The translations under genes were made by a program, and so were the position numbers. The notes beneath the pieces are model-generated. The model did not search any database. It was not told the origin of the DNA and worked only from the letters and a program-made list of their open reading frames with translations. From Engraulis encrasicolus (taxonomy: Eukaryota > Chordata > Actinopteri > Clupeiformes > Engraulidae), in contig NC_085866.1 in the NCBI RefSeq assembly GCF_034702125.1, forward strand, positions 18,369,815 to 18,433,814: a stretch of DNA of 64,000 nt. Direction: 5' to 3'. Below, in pieces: positions 25,207 through 40,621 of the stretch (its first letter is position 1; every line of letters starts with the position of its first letter).

Positions 25207-26086
25207 ATGTTGTGTGGAACTTGATTTCATTGCACAGTTCGTTTATGAGTCATATCAGGGTGACATTTTGTGACATGAAAAACGATCATACTGTGTATTT
25301 ATGTGACCAACTACACAGCTAACTTTCGGAAACAAAACTGTTTTGTGTCAGTTGATGCAATGTCTCATTGTCTGAACATAGTGAATAAAGACTTTCAGTG
25401 ACACACTTTTTTTGAGCACATTTCATACCTGGCCAAACCTTCAAGTAGCGAAATAACTTGAGACCATAACCCACCATAACCAAGATGTTCTATAACGTCA
25501 TGTGGTAGACCTATTTCTGGCTAAGTGTCTGCCAAGATGTGAGGTTCCATGCCAGGGATTTCGCCTTGTACCCGAATAGGGAATGCTGTTATCTCAGATC
25601 TTTTGCCACCCAGCATTTTGGCGCACAAAAGTGTTTACAAGATACGCCTAATGGCTGTAGGTAAATGAATGATAATGTGAGAAGGCCAGTATACGCGAGA
25701 ACTAGAGTGGTGATTGGTTGGTGATTGGCAAGTGAGTAATTGAATTAAAAACCGCCTCATCTTTCAGGCAGAACTTAACGTCATAGCTTACATTTTTTAG
25801 TATGTCCTTCAGATAAGCTGGAGCCGTTCCTGCTGTGGCTTAGTAGGCAAGGGTCAAGGCCTTGTACTTGATCCGGGCCGCTGAATTCTGGATCATCTGC
25901 AGTGGTTACAGTACAATTTCATGTGCAATAATATTGTCTACAATCAAGTCAAGATCCTCTAAAATCTGACCTGCTGTATTTTGAGTACATTGCCAGGTGT
26001 GGAGAAGATGTAAAAACACTGGTGACTCACTATGACGGCTCCAGAGCACCCAGACTCTCCTGATCACATGACACCATCTGGTCTAA
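25207..26086. other. 3' flank of the TNF-receptor gene
   Basis: No coding region seen. This is where the 3' UTR of the minus-strand gene should lie; I did not find an unambiguous poly(A) signal close to the stop codon. The stretch 25800-25920 looks like a diverged dispersed repeat. Confidence 0.4.
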
Positions 26087-28964
<2,878 letters not shown>

Positions 28965-29306
28965 GTCTTCCTCAGCTCTTAGGCCGATTATTTTGAAGAT
29001 GGTGGTATTCGAAACAGTGTGCAGCAAACTCATGTCCTACTGTGTCTTCTGATGCATCTGTTAAATAAAAAAAAAACAGAATCAGAATCTATGTTACTTA
29101 TTCAGAAATGGATGCAGATTAAGCATGCATTGAAGTTGTTACTATAAACTCCAAAACATAGCAATAGCAAGTATATAAGACTTTGATTTATATCAGTACA
29201 ACTCCTGACAACCAGGCTTCGCAAGGCAAGAGCCACATGTGGTGGTTCCAAAAATCGGAGTACAAACAAAGAAAGTACGACATGCGGACAAAGATGCGTC
29301 TGCTTG

Positions 29307-29431
29307 TTAGCCTGGTGAACCAGCGGGCAGGGTTTTGAGGGAAGGTTGTTCTCATCAACAATCTTCGGATGTATTATGCATCGAGGCCAGACTAAATTAG
29401 ACATCCACATTTAGTCTGGTTTATCAGGCTA
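29307..29431. mobile_element. hAT-type MITE, short copy (125 bp)
   Basis: Inverted ends TTAGCCTGGTGAACCAG and CTGGTTTATCAGGCTA with a perfect 8-bp duplication TCTGCTTG (29299-29306 and 29432-29439). Same family as 24832-25198 but in reverse orientation and shorter. Confidence 0.92.
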
Positions 29432-29637
29432 TCTGCTTGTTGCTCAAAGCGTAGTGTTTTGTCTATCGCGTTTTCAGCTTTAATTCCCTCCTCTCTCGCA
29501 CTCTGGCTGTGAATATTTTGCATCTGGGGAAATAGCACCTCCCCCCTCTTGTATGGTAACCATCTGGTCAGATAAAGTACTGCACGTCAGAATGCATTTC
29601 AGACGGACAGACCGACGGACAGACATACCCTCTTTAA

Positions 29638-29994
29638 AGGGACACTGTGTGAGATATTTAGTTGTTTATTTCCAGTATTCATGCTGCCCATTCACTAATG
29701 TTATCTTTTTAATGAATATTTACCACCATCATCAAATTCTAAGTATTCATTATAACTGGAAAAATTGCACTTTTCATACATGAAAAGGGGGATCTTCTCA
29801 ATGGTCCGCCATTTTGAATTTCCAAAAATAGCCATTTTTAGCTGCAAAAAAGACTCTACTTGGACCATACTAAAAAATATTTGTTTAATACTTAGCAAAC
29901 TTTCATGTGAAGATCAAATTTGGCAATAGGCAGCCCAATTTCAATAAGCAGCATAGATGCAGTACCTTTTTTGACCATTTCTTGCAGTGTCCCT
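29638..29994. mobile_element. piggyBac-like MITE, copy 1
   Basis: Begins AGGGACACTGTG and ends GCAGTGTCCCT, flanked on each side by TTAA (29634-29637 and 29995-29998), the piggyBac target. No coding capacity. A second copy in reverse orientation lies at 54262-54602. Confidence 0.85.
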
Positions 29995-31767
29995 TTAAGG
30001 GATGCTAGGACGCATCTAAAAAAGTGGCGCTCCTCAATCGGGCGTCTGACCTGCTATGCTAATGTAAAGATGCCTGATGTTGCTGGTCTGGAACAGTGTG
30101 TTTTTCATTTCCTGCAGGTGTTCCCACCCCTAGGTCTTTCTTGTACCAACACACTGTAGCACCATGGGCCACCTAAGTCATAAGACCATTCATTGTTAGC
30201 AGGCAAGAAAGCTTATTCTAGTGTTTGTGCGAAACTGGGTCAGAGAATACATCGTGCGCCTCACGTATTTGACTTGCAACGAGGCTGAAGTTGCTGCACA
30301 TCAGACATCTGACTTTTGTTGTGTAGTTCAAATAATTACATATTTTTGCACGCACACAACTCACAAATCGCTTGACAAGTGAAGTCGGCAATCACACCAT
30401 TGGTTGTCATTTAGTCTGAGATACAGCATGTGTGTGATCCAGGGGGGAATGCAAGGTAGATCAGAAAGATAGGTTTGATCAGTGCATTACAGCCCAGTCA
30501 AAATGTTTGACTTTCTCAGCTCCATGAGCTGCCCCGAAGGGGCTGGGACTTAGGTACCCCATTGAATGCAGTTGCTCTTCGCAAGGCCAAAAAATCTGAT
30601 TCTGAGAGTCTTTGTTTACATTAATTACATTAACCTCATCCTCCAGCTGTACATACAAGGTTCCTGATGCCATTTTAGCCTACATGGGACACTTGCTGAC
30701 ATAATGGAACATTTGCTGTCAGCTGACTGATCAGGTGAGCTTAACCAGCAGGCCAATTACTGTAGCATGTCTCCATTGACTAGTCAGAGATGATAATGCC
30801 ATCGTCAGTATTTTTTATAGCCAAGCCAGTATACAATCATTGCGCCAAGCTGCAGGTATACTAAGTAGGGTTGTGGGTAGATGCACAGTCTAATTTTAAA
30901 TCTATTGGGAACATTGGTCTCTGGACCAAAGGACGGTGGGAAAACTGGATATGTGAGAATGCTTGGGCAAGTCCCAAAGGACATGCCGACACCAAAGTCA
31001 TTTATGATAGCTAAATTGTCTGTTGGGGAAATAAGTTACTGTATCTACTATAGATGGTGGTGATTATTTATTTTTCCCAAGGAAAGTAAGGACCACACTT
31101 TTTTGGCATTTGGGCCTTAATTGTGATGTGAAATGAAGTTGAATTCAGTCTTGAATTCAGTGCTTTATTGTCTATGTACAAATTGTGCCAACAGTGTGTG
31201 CACTAAACATCTTGACATGACAAACATGATAATATATAAACATAGGAACAATAGCACAGTAATGTGAATCAAGCAACATCATATACAAGTAGACTTTCAA
31301 TACAAATAAATAATGCATAATATGTATGCTGTATGAATTACAATTGAGGAAAACACCTGGGCCCGCAGAGTCCTGTGACGCTTAATAAAATGTTGTGATG
31401 ACAAACACTAAACAGGTACGTGATATAACCAGTTTAGCTACAGGATTCCAGCAGTGTTCTGTCACTGTGCATGGATGAGAAGATACAAAGGGACTTTCGC
31501 ACACCAATCAAGTGTCCACCAATGCAAAACAGCTGACTGTTCTTATGGGCAAATGTTCATTACAGTCTGTCTCCCTAAAAGATGTTATCCCTCATATGGT
31601 TTTATGATTAGCATTTTCAGACTTTTTTTCTGACAAATTGGGAAAAATAAAATGAGTCAAATTTGTTAATCCTCATAGGCCTGTATGAGGGAAAACGTTA
31701 ACTTTAAGGGTGTAACTTTGAAATTGACCAGCCTTATTTATTATTTGTAAGGGTGATCAAAATTGAC

Positions 31768-31774
<7 letters not shown>

Positions 31775-31828
<54 letters not shown>
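31775..31828. repeat. TA microsatellite
   Basis: About 54 bp of alternating TA. Confidence 0.95.
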
Positions 31829-31832
<4 letters not shown>

Positions 31833-33711
31833 AGATATATTGATTAATTTGTATTCCAATCTTTAGCATATCTTTGTAATACTGTTATGACAGTAGGCCT
31901 ATAATTTGAATTTGTGCTTAATTTTTTATTATTATTATAGCATAGGCCTACCTTATTTTATTAACCTTGCACCAATGCAGTACAGAGAAAGTTTTTCTGA
32001 TTTTCTTTTACCTAAAAAAAGAAATTGGATTCAGTAAATGAGGTATAAAATCGAACTTGTCATCTGACTTGCACTGTCCCATACTGATATCAAAACAAAA
32101 CTGCCTAAAATGAAAGTATTTGTAGGCTATAACTTATTAACATAGTCAACCAAGGCCATGGGTGAATGATCGCCAACACAATTGATACAAACTCATTTCT
32201 AACATAACCTGGGGGTTAATGTCTAAGTTTAACCACAGATCTGTGAGTTTTACAACACAACAAAAAGTCACCTTCAGTGTAAGGACTGAACCGTAGGCCT
32301 ACACGTCAGCATTGACTTAAGACAGCCTACCTACGTGTCTAGACCTGCTTTGCACAGAGGTTGAGGTCCACCCTGGCTGTTAGGAACACGTCTTGTTTAA
32401 CAATACCATCACAGCCACACAGCAAAGGCATCACCTTTGTTTAAAAAACAAAATTAGCGGAGCTGCAAGGCTATTAGTAGACGGAGCAGACACTTTCACT
32501 TTCTGATTAGAATGTTGCGGGGACAACTATCGTATCGAAGCCCCTGGTCCGACCCGTCAATATTCCGAATATTTCCCTTTGATCCTACAGCCCAATATGA
32601 ATAATAATTCGACATCTAGACATGTAGGCATGTAAAACTATGAAGAAACTCGCCTTCTCCAAACAAGCACACGCACGCACACGCACAAACACACTTGACA
32701 ATATAGGCCTATAGCTCATCGAAAGTGGCAGCAGTGCTATTCAAGTGATTATCCAGCCTCATGGTGTCCTTTGCGTTAGTGGTTGCTCCTGAAGAAAGTG
32801 CAGTCCGCAGATAGGCCTACATACAATTGAGTAGAATGTTTCCAGCTGCATTACCCTACTATCCAGACAGACCATAACAGTTGTAAGCCTATGCCTACCT
32901 TATTAATAACCTCCCTCAGTTGGTAGACGTAGAATTGAAAAGTGAAACAAAACATCCGTTTGAAATGTTCGCGAGCCTTGAGCTGTCTGCAGCGTAGTCT
33001 ACAGTAAATTCTGAATGCGTCCTATTTATATGGCGAAGCGAACTCATGGTGCATTCCCCAGGGTTGGGAGATGGGATGTTTCTGACCTCCTACTTGCTGA
33101 AATGCATTGGAACACCTGTTGAAGCGGAATGTTCACGTCGCGAGCTGGGGCAAAGGCAAACGCTGTCACGCGCACCCGCTGTAATCGAAACCTATTTTTT
33201 TTCCAGACTCCTCCATGTCTGCTTTATTATAATAAGAGATGTCAGCATTGCTGCAAATTATCCTATGGGTGTTCTTCAGGTCTTCTTGGAAACTGCAATA
33301 GCGATTAATACAATTCTGACATTTGATTATTCACATAACTTTTGAATGAGATGCTACAAAGACAAATGAGACCACTTTTCCATATAATTCCAGCACGGGG
33401 AATTGATTGCAAGGGTCAATAGGTTCATAAAAACATGTTTAGACGACTTTGTAGGACCAAATGACTAAAGTGTATTAGGCCTAAATATTCTACAAATACA
33501 GACAGGATCTAGTGTGTGTTAAAACATGGTGTAAAGATGACATTAATTGCATTAAATACATTATTTGACTTGAGGTGACTACCATACATACTGTCATTAA
33601 CATTAAAACATCTCTGCAACCTTTTAAGGCTATGCTTAGTCATGGTTGATGCGAAAATAATAATTAGCAATCAGATGTATTGAGATGCATTGGTGACTTG
33701 ACCATTCCAAG

Positions 33712-33845
33712 GCATCTAAAAACAGATTTTTCAGTGGTTTACAATAGTATCAGAAGTACTTTGAACATAATAAATGTTTACCCAGTTTTTGGTGACGAGA
33801 AAGGCCTCAATTTCAAGATGGCCGCCACCAGGCCCAGAAAATGAG
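33712..33845 (+). repeat. 140-bp dispersed repeat, copy A
   Basis: Contains TTTCTCAGTGG-like, AAAGGCCTCA and AAGATGGCCGCC words, shared with copies at 53812-53956 (same orientation) and 55455-55620 and 55830-55975 (opposite orientation). Confidence 0.7.
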
Positions 33846-34124
33846 CATTAGGCTCGGACGCAACCAAGCAGATATTTTCATGATCACAATGAGATCTGCT
33901 TGGTCTAATAAAGGTGGGCTTGGCAAACAAGATGAACAGTTTTATCTATAGTGATTTCCCAAGACATAAAAAACGCTGCTTCCTACTTGAAGCAGGCAGT
34001 GAACTGCCTGACAAGCATGTGGGCTACACCCGCAATTCACGTCAGATAGATGAATGCCAATCAGGGGCCTCATGTACTGAGAACTGCGTGAATTTCCTAC
34101 TAAAAAAGTGCGGACCTGGAAATC

Positions 34125-34318
34125 GTCTGGGTCATGACTATGACCATGGTTCCCTTAGCAGGGACCAGATCTAACACATGGGACGTGACGTATGCACGGA
34201 TCCAATCGAAGCACTTTCTACTCACGCCGAATGGCTGAGAGGCTGTCAGTCATCCCCAGGGCCCGCCCTTAGGGCATAAATAGCTGGGTATGACGCAGCC
34301 TCGGCCTCTTTCAATACT
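34125..34318. repeat. DIRS copy 1, left inverted terminal repeat
   Basis: From about 34172 to 34317 it is the reverse complement of 39436-39590. The outermost 34125-34178 is unique to this end and is mirrored by the first half of the internal complementary region. Confidence 0.88.
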
Positions 34319-34356
34319 GAGCATTATGCCCAGCAAGGCACTGTAATCGCCACGCA

Positions 34357-34448
34357 GTGTTAGATCTGGTCCCTGCTAAGGGAACCGTGGTCATAGTCAT
34401 GACCCAGACGTTCCCTATCGCAGTGGACTGCGATCTAACACATGGGAC
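34357..34448. repeat. DIRS internal complementary region
   Basis: The left half (34357-34409) is complementary to the outer left end, with one visible difference (CCGTGG against CCATGG). The right half (from GTTCCCTATCGCAG at 34410) matches the outer right end at 39610. The two element ends are joined here head to tail, as expected of a circle-junction template. Confidence 0.88.
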
Positions 34449-34611
34449 CGTATCCCATCACGCGTGAATTACAGTGGAGGCCTAAACACCCACCTTATGG
34501 GCTTATTATGAATAGGGACAAATGCAGGGATAATATGTGGTGATTAAACACATTATAGACCAACATGTTATGCATTTGTTACCCTTCCAGATGAGTTGTA
34601 AATCTGGGTAA

Positions 34612-35745
34612 TCACAGGTTCCCTGTTCCCAGAACACCCTGCAGAAGGCTAGACTCACTCACATCTAGCATGTAATAACAAATGAATGTGTGATGAGAAT
34701 TCCAACTGGCTGCTCTACATATCTCTTCTATGGAGGCACCCTTCAGTAGGGCCCAAGAAGAAGAAACTCCTCGAGTCGAATGAGCGCGCAGTCCCTCTGG
34801 AGCTTCCAGGGATAGCTCCTGTAAGCCAACTCGGTGGTTTCCACTATCCAGCGTGATAGGCTTGGTTTTGACAGAGGCCTAACCTTAGCCTGAGTGCCAA
34901 AACACACAAATAACTGATCAGACTGCCTGAAAGACCTAGAGCGCTCCACATCGCAACAGAGAGCCCGCACCGGACACAGTTTGTTCAACTGCTCCTCCTC
35001 TGCTGATGCAAAGGGAGGAGGTGAGAAGCTGACTAACTCAATGACTTGATTACGGAAAGGAGTAGATACTACCTTGGGCGGGTATGCGGCATTTGGACGC
35101 ATAATGACCTTGTCACCCGCACCGGAGAACTGCATACAAGTCGAGCTCACTGAGAGAGCTTGAATATCACCTATGCGTTTTGCTGACACCAGGGCCAGCA
35201 AGAAAGCCATTTTTAAGAAAAGAAGCTTTATGTCCACCTCACTCAGGGGCTCAAAGAGAGGCCCAGTAAGAGCACGTAACACTACTAACAGATCCCATGA
35301 GGGCACCAGCTGTTTGTGAGGGGCCCTGAGCCGTCTCACCCCAGCCATAAATCATGACACCAGAGGGTGGTTACCAGGTGTCGCACCACCTATGCCCACA
35401 TGACAAGCAGAGATAGCTGCCACATACCCCTTTAGTGTAGAGGCAGCCTTACCATCATCAAACATGTGCTGCAAAAAATCTAATATGACACCTACCGCAC
35501 AGTTGATAGGGTCATGACCCCGTGAGATACACCACTGCTCAAATAAGCCATTTCAGCGTATAGAGAGAGCGAGTTGACGGGGCCCTAGCACTCTGAATAG
35601 TATTGACTACTGCCTCAGATAGTCCTGATGCTAACAGCCTTCCCCTTTCAGGTGCCAGGCCCTGAGTTGCCACAGCTCCGGCCGGGGATGCCATATGGAT
35701 CCCCCCGCCTGTGACAGCAGGTCCCTCCGTAAAGGCAGCTCCCAC
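34612..35745 (-). pseudogene. DIRS tyrosine recombinase, disrupted
   Basis: The N-terminal SAM-like part starts near 35630 (ARAPSTRSLYTLKW), and a stop interrupts it just before 35348. The catalytic domain keeps the first Arg in SAKRIGDIQALS. The HxxR box (HSTR, plus-strand 34771-34782) is read only after a one-base shift near 34820. The presumed nucleophile Tyr lies in ICYYMLDV near 34690, with the stop at 34612. The catalytic residues survive but are not in one frame. In DIRS elements this enzyme replaces a DDE integrase and recombines a circular intermediate into the genome. Confidence 0.85.
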
Positions 35746-37488
35746 AGTGGCTTAACTGACATCCTGCTCAGCTCTGCGACCCATGGCCGGTTCGGCCACA
35801 GGGGGGCTATTAACAACAGTTCTCTCCTCTCCTCCATGACTCTGCTCAGCACCTGAGGAATTAGAGGCACTGGAGGAAATGCATAAAGCCGTCCGTCCGG
35901 CCACGGATGTGCCAGTGCGTCCACCCACAGAGGTGGGTCGTCTCCCCCCAGAGAGAACCAAAGCTGACAGTGTGTGGTCTGTCTCGTGGCAAACAAGTCC
36001 ACTTCGGCTTTGTAGAACCGCAGCCATACCTGATCGACCACCAGGGGATGGAGGCGCCGGTCTGCTGCCTGCGGGTTTGACCCTTGAGAGTAGGTCTGCT
36101 CCACAGTTGAGATGACCTGGAATATGAACTGCTATGAGAGACAACAAATGATCTGCTGCCCATAGCAGTAACTGTTCGCCAACCGGTGTAAAGCCAGGGA
36201 GCGCATGCCCCCCTGGCGATTTATGTATGCCATGGCTTTGGTGTTGTCGGTCCTCACCAGCACATGATGGCCTTTCACCACTGACAAAAAGTACCGTAGG
36301 ACTAGAAACACTGTCTGCAGCTCCAACACATTTATATGGGCTTTGGCCTGTGCTGCAGACCAACGACCGTTCACCGATCTCCCGTTGCAGACTGCCCCCC
36401 AACCAGTTGTAGACGCATCGGTCGTAATTACCACTCGGTGCGTCACTATGCCTAGAGACGCTCCCACACTGAGAAATTGGGAGGATCTCCATATTGTGAG
36501 GGCCTTTCTGCACTTCGAGTTCACTACCATTTTGCGGTATTTGTCTTTGGAGGGGTTGAGCTTCAGAGACAGGTACCACATTTGAAAAGGTCGCATGCGC
36601 AGTAGCCCCATTGGCAGGGAGACTGCGGCTGCTGTCATCATTCCCAGCAGCCTCTGGCAGAGGTGAGATGACACCCATTGGCCTATTCTGCATTGGGCTA
36701 CACAGGCCTTAATTGCGGCTGCTCTCTCCTGAGAGAGGTGAGCTGTCATAGTCACTGAATTCAGTGTCATGCCTAGGAACTGTGAAGTCTGACTTGATTT
36801 GAGAACACACTTCTTCCTGTTTATCACAAAGCCCAATTGGCCTAGGTGTGCCTGCACAAGACTGGCCTGCTGTGCCGCTAACTCTTGTGAGTGGCAGCAA
36901 AGAAGGCAGTCATCCAGAAAGTTGAACAAGCGCACCCCCTGCTGATGCAATGGTGCGACTGCCGCTTCCAGACACTTTGTGAAAAGAAAAGGGGATAGGG
37001 CTAGACCGAAGGGGAGACGAGAAAACTGATATGCTTTCTCTCTGAATGCAAATCTGAGAAATTTCCGATGCCTTGGCACCACCTTTATGTTAAAAATATG
37101 CATCCTTTAGGTCTATGGTTACAAACCAGTCGTTTGGTTTCACAAATTGAAGGAGCTGGCGGTTGGTCAGCATCCTGAATTTTCTTTTCATGAGTGATTT
37201 GTTCAGCCTCCTTAAATCTAAGATTGGCCGAAATCCCCCGCCTTTTTTCGGGACTAGAAAATATCGGCTCTACAAGCCTGCGTTTTCTTCCCCTTGTGGC
37301 ACCATCTCTATTGCATTTTTTAACAGCAGGGAGTCTATTTCCTCTTGTAGAAAAGGGACCTGACCCTCCGGAACTACGGTTTGAATCACCCCGCTGAATT
37401 TTGGCGGGGGGCGAGCAAACTTATTACTAACTATATTGTGTAGCCCACTGAGACTGTCCTCAAAACCCAAGGTGATGTCTGTGCGCAT
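35631..37488 (-). pseudogene. DIRS reverse transcriptase-RNase H, disrupted
   Basis: The N-terminal part (37488-37090) has RYFLVPKKGGGFRPILDLRR and DWFVTIDLKDAYF, with an in-frame TAG shortly before it. A one-base shift in a T run near 37090 leads into the 323-codon frame 37103-36132. That frame carries the catalytic FLDDCL box and the RNase H start (ITTDASTTGWGAV, LELQTV, RTDNTKAMAYINRQ). Another shift near 36150 leads to VHIPGHLNCGADLLSRV, and a further one to the segment EVDLFATRQTTHCQLWFSL (36104-35631). All expected motifs are present in order but spread over several frames. Confidence 0.85.
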
Positions 37489-38092
37489 TTGCGCCAGTTA
37501 TCCATGCATGCCTCTAGACATGGCATGGAGTCTCTTAATTGGTCGGGGACGCTTCCGCTCATCGCCAAACCTTTTAATCTTTGATCTAGACTCAATTGGT
37601 CGGGTTTTCCCCGCTCATGGTCAATTTGTCTATATTCGGCTTTATTCCCGTCCCGTCTAAGGAGGGGGTCAAGCTCTGAGGGCAGCTTGTCACACTGTTT
37701 AGGTAAACATGGGTGAGAGAATGCTGTTTTAATATTGGATACAGAGAGGGGGACAAAACATTTTCTGTTTGTGTGTGTAGTGCTTGTGGAAACTGGCACA
37801 ACGTGCTTGACATGAGCGGTGCATGTGAGCAACGGGCAGTCCTTTTTCGCTGAGGGGAACCCCCCCTCTTCAGGACGCGATCCTCAGGTCCGCGTCCTGT
37901 TCGCACCACCAAGGCGGACAGTAGTCTGGCGCGGGATGAGCGGCGCGCTCTGCTGCTGCTGGGGCCTGTGGCTGAGGCTGGGGCGGCGGCCTAAACAGGT
38001 GTCGCTGCCATCCTCTCCTTACCGGCATCTTTTCCCATGACCCGCCGGGCGGAAGGGCACCACCAGGAGTGGAGCCTGCGGCTTAATTTGAC

Positions 38093-39139
38093 TCAACACG
38101 GGTATCTCTGCAGCAACGCCGCTGTGTTGATGGAGCATGCTGCTTGTCCCGCCGCCAGGTAGGACTTTTCAGCTAGAGTGGCCTGGAGCCTGGCCACTGG
38201 AGACGGCAGGAGAGGTTTGCGACCCAGGTGCAATGCAGGTGAAGAGGGCGACAAGTAACTCGTCACCGTATCCTCCACCGGTGGGAAGGAGAGATAGCCA
38301 CAGTCCTTGGCCTGGTCCATATGCATGTAGGCAGCAAAATGTGGGACTGGGGCACGGGCCGAATAGGGGTTGCTCCAGGTCTTGGTTAGCTCCCTGTGCA
38401 CTCCAGGAAAAACGGGATCGGGCAGGGCGCCGGTGTCTGGGGCCCAGCCTAGTATTCACCATCCAGCAACGACATCTCTGAGCTGGGGGGGTGGGAAGAG
38501 GGTAGTCACCTCGTGCAGCTGCAGACCCAGTGTCCTCGAACCTACCGGGGGAGAGGATTCAGCGTGCCGGAAACCACGAGTTTTTGGGTTCCGGGGGGAG
38601 TATGGTTCCAAAGCTGAAACTTAAAGGAATCGACTCATATTCACCATAATACCCATCTGCATCAAGGAAGTCCTCTGGCTGTTCCTCTGACTCCTGCCCA
38701 AATGCCAGCTCTGGCAGGGGCAGGTCGTGGAAGCCACGCGGTAACTCCACCGCCTCGTGGTGAGACCTCACGCTTGCATGTGGGGCAGGTGCAGCTAGCT
38801 CCCCTGCTGCCTCGTGGCGTAAACTCCCGCCAGATAGCAATGTGGGAGCGGGGTTGGCTGTGGCGGGCTCGCAGCAGTCAAGCCCCTCCATTTTGTGTTC
38901 TGTGCTGCCTTCGGCTGCGGGTATCGCCTCAGCCTGGGCAGCCTCTCTCGCCTCTCTGCGAGTCCAGTAAGCCGAGCGCTTAGTGATTTTAGCGAGTGTC
39001 AGTTCAGCACAGAATTCGCAGGTAGAACCGCCCGACAGCGCTGCCTCGGCGTGCTCTCTGCCGAGACAGACAATGCAAAATCGGTGCCGGTCCCCTTGTC
39101 CCTGCTGTGCGGGCACTCTGGATACAGCAGCCTCGACAT
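38093..39139 (-). pseudogene. DIRS gag-like gene, frameshifted
   Basis: The ATG at 39139 (MSRLLYPECPHSRDK) is followed after about 15 codons by a one-base deletion in an A/G run near 39094. The second copy has AAAGGGG where this one has AAGGGG. A Cys/His-containing segment (FCIVCLGREHAEAAL, CEFCAEL) and an acidic stretch follow in the shifted frame to 38559. A further fragment (38401-38093) in a third frame has the conserved DIRS Gag region near PPVEDTVTSYLS and AGQAACSINTAALLQ. Gag packages the element RNA; this copy cannot make an intact one. Confidence 0.8.
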
Positions 39140-39429
39140 CCTAGACGCACAAGAGAAACAATTAACACTCACAATCGGTACGAATTCTAAAGAACAACCG
39201 AGTGAATGCTCCAGTTAGCTAACGTAGCAACAACGAGCAAGCAGAGCTAACAGAACTAGCAAACTTGCAAGCTAGAAGCTAAGTAAGCCAAATACAAAGA
39301 CAAATTCCAACTCGTGGCACCCAAAGCCTGTGACCAGAGAAAATCAACTCACCGGCTTGAAAGAGTAAAAGCACACGGTCGAAACTCGAATCTGAGATAA
39401 GTTGTAAGTAAGTTGCTTGACGGATCACT

Positions 39430-39610
39430 TCTATCGAAGTATTGAAAGAGGCCGAGGCTGCGTCATACCCAGCTATTTATGCCCTAAGGGCGGGCCCTGG
39501 GGATGACTGACAGCCTCTCAGCCATTCGGCGTGAGTAGAAAGTGCTTCGATTGGATCCGTGCATACGTCACGTCCCATGTGTTAGATCGCAGTCCACTGC
39601 GATAGGGAAC
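39430..39610. repeat. DIRS copy 1, right inverted terminal repeat
   Basis: Read on minus it starts GTTCCCTATCGCAGTGG and continues through a TAAATAGCTGG segment. This is the 5' end of the element and matches the first 190 bp of the second copy at 63013. Confidence 0.9.
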
Positions 39611-40202
39611 CTGAAAGTTACTTACAAAGATATCCGGATGTATCAACTTATTGACCCCTTTAGAGTTTGTAAACAGATATGACGTAATTTGGCTGCGTGT
39701 GCACCGTTGCCTCAGAATCTTCCATGCACCCTTCACTTGTACATGAACTCCACGGGTGTTATTTCCGAAATAAGGTAACGGATGCTCGCGCTAACCTCAG
39801 ATATGCAGTGGGCATCACAGACACGTGCATTCCTGACGATGTCATCAGTCCAGTCAGTAGTTCAATGTCTTGTAACAACAAACATTTCCTATGCTTCTGG
39901 AACAGCCTCTTCCCTCTCAAAATAGCATAACAAGTGTACTTTTTGGAATCTCTTTTTTTTTTATCAACGTACACGCTTCAGAACGGCAGTTTTTCTCTCT
40001 TTAGTGTGTCTGCACTGTCTGTTCATGTTTTGTCAGTTTTACATACAGCCTCCCCACTCCCTATTTTACCCATGCCTGCAGTTCACCTAGTGACCGCTGT
40101 CGAGAGAGCGCAGCCCATTCTTTCTGAAAGGAGTCTGCACTCCGCCGTTGGCGGCGCTAGGGTGCAGTACCACCCAGAAGAGTGGAGTCGCTCGTAATAC
40201 CC
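39611..40202. other. Gene-free stretch
   Basis: No recognised gene; 3-4 short frames on both strands. Confidence 0.5.
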
Positions 40203-40513
40203 TTAAGCTATGTACACACACATCGCTGCTATTTACCATGTTCTCACTTGCTCGCCCACTGGCCACTCTCTCATTGAACGTTCTCTGAAAGTTCCCGCGG
40301 CTTTAACTGCCAATATACAGGCGAGAAGTACTGAACTCTGCATTCCAATTGGTTACTCGCTTACTCGCCTCGCTCAAAGTTAAAATATTTTAAACTCGGC
40401 ATCGCATCGCTTGTACAGTACTCGCCTGCTCGTCTCGCTGGAACACATTGACATTCTATTGACTTAATTCGCTGAGTGAGTAACTAGCAGCGGTGTGTGC
40501 GAACCTAGCTTTA
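40203..40513. mobile_element. MITE with 32-bp inverted repeats
   Basis: Left TTAAGCTATGTACACACAC and ATCGCTGCTATTTAC mirror right GTAACTAGCAGCGG and GTGTGTGCGAACCTAGCTTTAA. AT-rich ends may include a TTAA target. The interior has repeated ACTCGC words and is non-coding. Confidence 0.7.
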
Positions 40514-40597
40514 AAACATCTCTTGTGTGTTTGAGTCAACGATGCGCGCGCATTCATGAGGATGTTGATTCTGAACAGGTCAATTGGTAGGCCTATA

Positions 40598-40621
40598 CAG
40601 GTGCCCACAATCAGTGGGTAA
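40598..40621 (+). repeat. Dispersed 24-bp word, copy 1
   Basis: CAGGTGCCCACAATCAGTGG followed by GTAA, identical to 58701-58724 and preceded in both places by AGGCCTATA. Both copies sit within 1 kb of BEL/Pao-like fragments. Confidence 0.7.

Larger units (their letters stand above)
29999..34123. other. Gene-free stretch
   Basis: No gene is supported. It includes a TA tract (31775-31828), a short CA/CG-type repeat near 32660-32695, and one copy of a 140-bp dispersed repeat at 33712-33845. The segment 34067-34120 looks like part of another dispersed repeat into which the DIRS element inserted. Confidence 0.5.
34125..39610 (-). mobile_element. DIRS-type tyrosine-recombinase retrotransposon, copy 1
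   Basis: The element reads on minus: gag, reverse transcriptase/RNase H, then tyrosine recombinase, with inverted rather than direct terminal repeats. The termini are 34125 onward and the reverse complement ending at 39610. An internal complementary region at 34357-34448 carries copies of both outer ends, the diagnostic DIRS arrangement for making circular intermediates. No target duplication is expected and none is seen. All three reading frames are broken by frameshifts and at least one stop, so this copy is inactive though nearly full length (5.49 kb). Confidence 0.92.

Noticed and set aside
35752..36693. 313-codon minus-strand frame as a separate gene
   Set aside because: Most of it is the wrong frame of the DIRS RNase H; only the VHIPGHLNCGADLLSRV part is in the real frame after a frameshift.
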